DNA from: Clostridium manihotivorum
Lineage (GTDB): Bacteria > Bacillota > Clostridia > Clostridiales > Clostridiaceae
Assembly (NCBI RefSeq): GCF_004015185.1
Contig: NZ_CP025746.1
Location: 5,659,776 to 5,723,775, forward strand
Direction: 5' to 3'
DNA: 64,000 bases
The position numbers and the translations under genes were made by a program. A model generated the notes under the pieces. That model was not told the DNA's origin. It ran no database searches and saw nothing but the letters and a program-made list of their open reading frames with translations. Positions 61,583-64,000 of the stretch are shown one piece after another. The number at the start of each line of letters is the position of its first letter. Position 1 is the first letter of the stretch.

Positions 61583-62764
61583 TTACCTCTTATCGCTGAC
61601 TTTTTTATATATTTGAACCTCTTTTTTTATGATTTCCTTCCAATCATATCTTTTAGCATTATCCAAAAGTTTCTCAACCTTTATCGGTGACTTTAGTACG
61701 TCTATTACCTTCTCAGCAAACTTTTCTTCTAAATTATTATTAATTGGAACTAATAGCCTTTTATCTGATATTACTTCAGGTATTCCACCAACTTCAGCTG
61801 CCACGCAAGGCACCCCACAACTATTGGCTTCTATTATGACCATGCCAAAGCCTTCATTTCTACTAGGCAGTATCATAACATCCATTTCATTTATATAGTC
61901 AGGTACAAGCTCTGGCGCAACTCTACCAACAAAATCAACCTCTAACCCTAAGTTATCGAACTCACTAGATATATCATGTTTTAACTCTCCATCTCCAACA
62001 ATAACAAATCGAGTACTTTTTAATTCCTTGCTTATTAAATCAAATATTCTTGGAAGTCTGTCACTGCCTTTTGTATGGTTAAGGTTACCTACATAACCTA
62101 CTGTTTTATATGTCTTTAGATTATTCTCTTCTTTTGTTTTTAGTTTAAACAGATTTATATCTACACCATTGCCTATAACTTGTATCTTACTAGAATTGAT
62201 ATTATATATATCCATTAGTTTTTCTTTAAGCCCTTCACTGACTAAGGTTATATAGTCCGCATATTCTAACTCATCTTTTATGGAATTCCTTATAAAAGAA
62301 GACTTCCTATATATGCTATGTACATCTGAACCATGTCCTGTAACAATTAGCTTTTTATCATACTTTAAAGCAAGCTTATAAGCAGCAAAGCCATGGGGAT
62401 ACAGCCAATGGCAATGAATGATATCATATTCTTTTATATTAAGTTTTCCCTCTACCTTTTGTATTATGTTGTTTATATATAAAGTAGGAAATAATCCCTT
62501 TAGTATCAAATTGAACACGTTATTTTTTATATATACTATTTGCTTAAAAAGCTTATCATTGCTACTATTCACTTTTATATTTATATCCGTCTTCGTTAAT
62601 CTCTTTATAGCTCTAACAGCATAACTATCAATCTCTACTATATTACAGCCCTCTAATTCTATATTTGAATCTATAGATTTTAATCTTATTAGTCTGTTTA
62701 TTATTGAATTGTACAGCCCCCCAATCTTACAATTATAAATTCCTGAAATAAAAAGAACTTTCAT
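61583..62764 (-). CDS. GT4 glycosyltransferase (module C)
   Basis: ATG 62764 (MKVLFISGIYNCKIGGL) with GGAGAG before it; 393 residues. IIHCHWLYPHGFAAYKLALK and VTGHGSDVHS are acceptor-side GT-B motifs. VGYVGNLNHTKGSDRLPRIF and NEGFGMVIIEANSCGVPCVA mark the donor half with its E-x7-E. Donor unknown. Confidence 0.92.
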   Translation of the reverse strand: MKVLFISGIYNCKIGGLYNSIINRLIRLKSIDSNIELEGCNIVEIDSYAVRAIKRLTKTDINIKVNSSNDKLFKQIVYIKNNVFNLILKGLFPTLYINNIIQKVEGKLNIKEYDIIHCHWLYPHGFAAYKLALKYDKKLIVTGHGSDVHSIYRKSSFIRNSIKDELEYADYITLVSEGLKEKLMDIYNINSSKIQVIGNGVDINLFKLKTKEENNLKTYKTVGYVGNLNHTKGSDRLPRIFDLISKELKSTRFVIVGDGELKHDISSEFDNLGLEVDFVGRVAPELVPDYINEMDVMILPSRNEGFGMVIIEANSCGVPCVAAEVGGIPEVISDKRLLVPINNNLEEKFAEKVIDVLKSPIKVEKLLDNAKRYDWKEIIKKEVQIYKKVSDKR

Positions 62765-62887
62765 ACACACTCTCTCCTAGAAATTCACTTAAGCGAACTT
62801 CTTCAGTGATTTTTGTACATCTTAATTTTCTTAATATAGATTTCCTATAGGTATTCGGCTTCACATTTTTATTAATCTACTTATTAC

Positions 62888-63628
62888 TTATAGACTCAAA
62901 AAACTCTTAAACTTAATTTTCATTATCTGTAGGTTTCTTCTCTTCTTATCAATTTTTTTATGATTATATCTAACATTAATAGACTCGATTGCAGCTTCTA
63001 TATTGGTATGAGTAGCTCCCCCTTCTCTATAGTTTGCTATTATGTCATTAGTAAAAGTAAACCTATAGCCTTTCTCCTTTAGGCTTAGCATATAATCATA
63101 ATCAGCCGCATATCTATATTCAGTGTTATAGCCGCCTTCTTTACTGTAAACAGCTTTTCTTATAAAAGTAGTAGGATGGGGGATCATCTTTTCATTAAGA
63201 AAGTCATAGTTGGTTCGCTCAATTCCATATTCTTTTTCATTTCTTATTACTCTTAAGGTTCCATAAATTATATCCGCAGCATTATCTTTAATATGCTGGT
63301 TATATATTTTTTCTAAAGCATCACTCTCATACCAGTCATCACTATTTATTATTCCTACAAAGCTCCCTTTTGACATATTTATGCCTTTATTCATTGCATC
63401 ATATATACCTTTATCCTTTTCACTTATGTATACTAGCTTTCCTTGAAACTTTCTCTCATAACTTTTTACTATATCCAAGGTTTTATCTGTAGAGCTTCCA
63501 TCAACAATTATGTATTCATAACTTTTATAGGATTGATTAAGTACAGATTCAATAGTATCTTTAATGGTCTTTTCACTATTATAAGATACAGTTACAATTG
63601 AAAAAAAAGGGTCATTATTTTCTTTCAT
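62888..63628 (-). CDS. GT2 glycosyltransferase (WcaA/PgaC-like small form, module C)
   Basis: 246 residues, a compact GT-A domain: SIVTVSYNSEKTIKDTIESV, IIVDGSSTDKTLDIV, and GIINSDDWYESDAL with the metal-binding Asp pair. AADYDYMLSLKEKGYRF is the acceptor side. AGGGGA precedes the ATG. Such short enzymes usually add Gal, GlcNAc or a related sugar. Confidence 0.9.
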   Translation of the reverse strand: MKENNDPFFSIVTVSYNSEKTIKDTIESVLNQSYKSYEYIIVDGSSTDKTLDIVKSYERKFQGKLVYISEKDKGIYDAMNKGINMSKGSFVGIINSDDWYESDALEKIYNQHIKDNAADIIYGTLRVIRNEKEYGIERTNYDFLNEKMIPHPTTFIRKAVYSKEGGYNTEYRYAADYDYMLSLKEKGYRFTFTNDIIANYREGGATHTNIEAAIESINVRYNHKKIDKKRRNLQIMKIKFKSFLSL

Positions 63629-63652
63629 TTTCTTTCCCCTTCATCTTTAACT

Positions 63653-64000
63653 TCATAAGTTTCTTATTACTTTTGCAGGGTTTCCTGCCACTATAACATT
63701 AGCTGGAAAAACACCTGACACAACGCTTCCTGCGCCAACTACACAGTTGTCACCAAGTTTTGTTCCCTTAAGTATTATTGAGTTCACCCCAATAAATACA
63801 TTACTTCCTATAACTATTTCCTTCTTTTTTATAAGTGCTTTATCATCTATTTTTCTTGCCTCAGGATCTAAAGGATGAAAGTCGTTGTCAAGTATCTTCA
63901 CATTTCCACCAATGTTTGTATAATCTCCAATGGTTATTTTATCTCTAGCATATATTGTTGCTCCTGACATACCAACGTTGTTTCCTATTGTTATCTTGCC
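63653..64000 (-). CDS. Left-handed beta-helix acetyltransferase, C-terminal part (5' end outside window)
   Basis: The frame is open to the right edge, so the true start lies outside; the 115 residues here start GKITIGNNVGMSGATIYARD. Hexapeptide turns, the His in LDNDFHPLDPEARK, IGSNVFIGVNSIILKGTKLG and SGVFPANVIVAGNPAKVIRN match sugar O-acetyltransferases of the WbbJ type. It lies 24 bases before the GT2 gene and shows that module C continues beyond the window. Confidence 0.9.
   Translation of the reverse strand, partial: GKITIGNNVGMSGATIYARDKITIGDYTNIGGNVKILDNDFHPLDPEARKIDDKALIKKKEIVIGSNVFIGVNSIILKGTKLGDNCVVGAGSVVSGVFPANVIVAGNPAKVIRNL

Noticed and set aside
30755..64000. Prophage or integrative element boundary around the polysaccharide region
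   Set aside because: No integrase, tRNA, att-like direct repeats or phage genes were found.

Overview
The window is low-GC DNA with strong GGAGG-type ribosome binding sites and TTG/GTG starts. It also carries a GerK-type spore-germination receptor, a Trp T-box, a butanol-dehydrogenase-like enzyme and rho-independent terminators throughout. Together these point to an endospore-forming Clostridium or close relative; I cannot name the species from sequence alone. No rRNA, tRNA or CRISPR array was seen.

Layout. Positions 1-30,000 are mostly housekeeping and stand-alone genes. They include a repeat protein cut by the window edge, a flavodoxin-fold oxidoreductase, a small (p)ppGpp synthetase, a DUF2225 protein and a membrane-free chemotaxis-type protein. 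Next comes an ArsR regulator plus a four-domain CoA-disulfide reductase/rhodanese/TusA/DsrE2 fusion, with a visible promoter and palindromic operator. A phosphoesterase and an orphan FlhB/FliK-like pair follow, then tyrS, a P-loop protein and an AlbA_2 protein. A GAF-GGDEF diguanylate cyclase gene is split by an intact IS66-family element with perfect ends and an 8-bp target duplication. After it lie a gerKA-gerKC operon divergent from gerKB, small zinc-ribbon and membrane proteins, an ECF S component, T-box-trpS, a GtrB/GtrA pair, galU and an iron alcohol dehydrogenase.

Positions 30,700-64,000 form a very large cell-surface polysaccharide region, almost all on the minus strand. It reads as three modules. 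Module A (30755-39940) has an initiating sugar-phosphate transferase, manC, four glycosyltransferases, a Wzy-type polymerase and a Wzx flippase. Module B (40244-54366) has a second, closely similar initiating transferase behind a clear promoter, rfbA-rfbC-rfbB (rfbD lies at the far end), three GT2 enzymes, Wzy, Wzx and two secreted cell-wall hydrolases that share four Ig-like repeats. Module C (56307 to beyond 64000) has GT2, two GT4, a Wzy/ligase-like protein, several left-handed beta-helix acyltransferases and a third Wzx. The modules supply activated sugars (UDP-Glc, GDP-Man, dTDP-Rha), start the lipid-linked unit, extend and acetylate it, flip it and polymerise it. The hydrolases may open or bind the wall.

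Non-coding structure is rich. There is a MITE-like inverted-repeat family (two copies plus one relic), one copy of which carries a 29-codon ORF with a perfect ribosome binding site. A separate stem-loop repeat has three copies with changes on both stem arms. A 45-bp perfect palindrome lies at 30376-30420, and a likely structured RNA lies between galU and gtrA.
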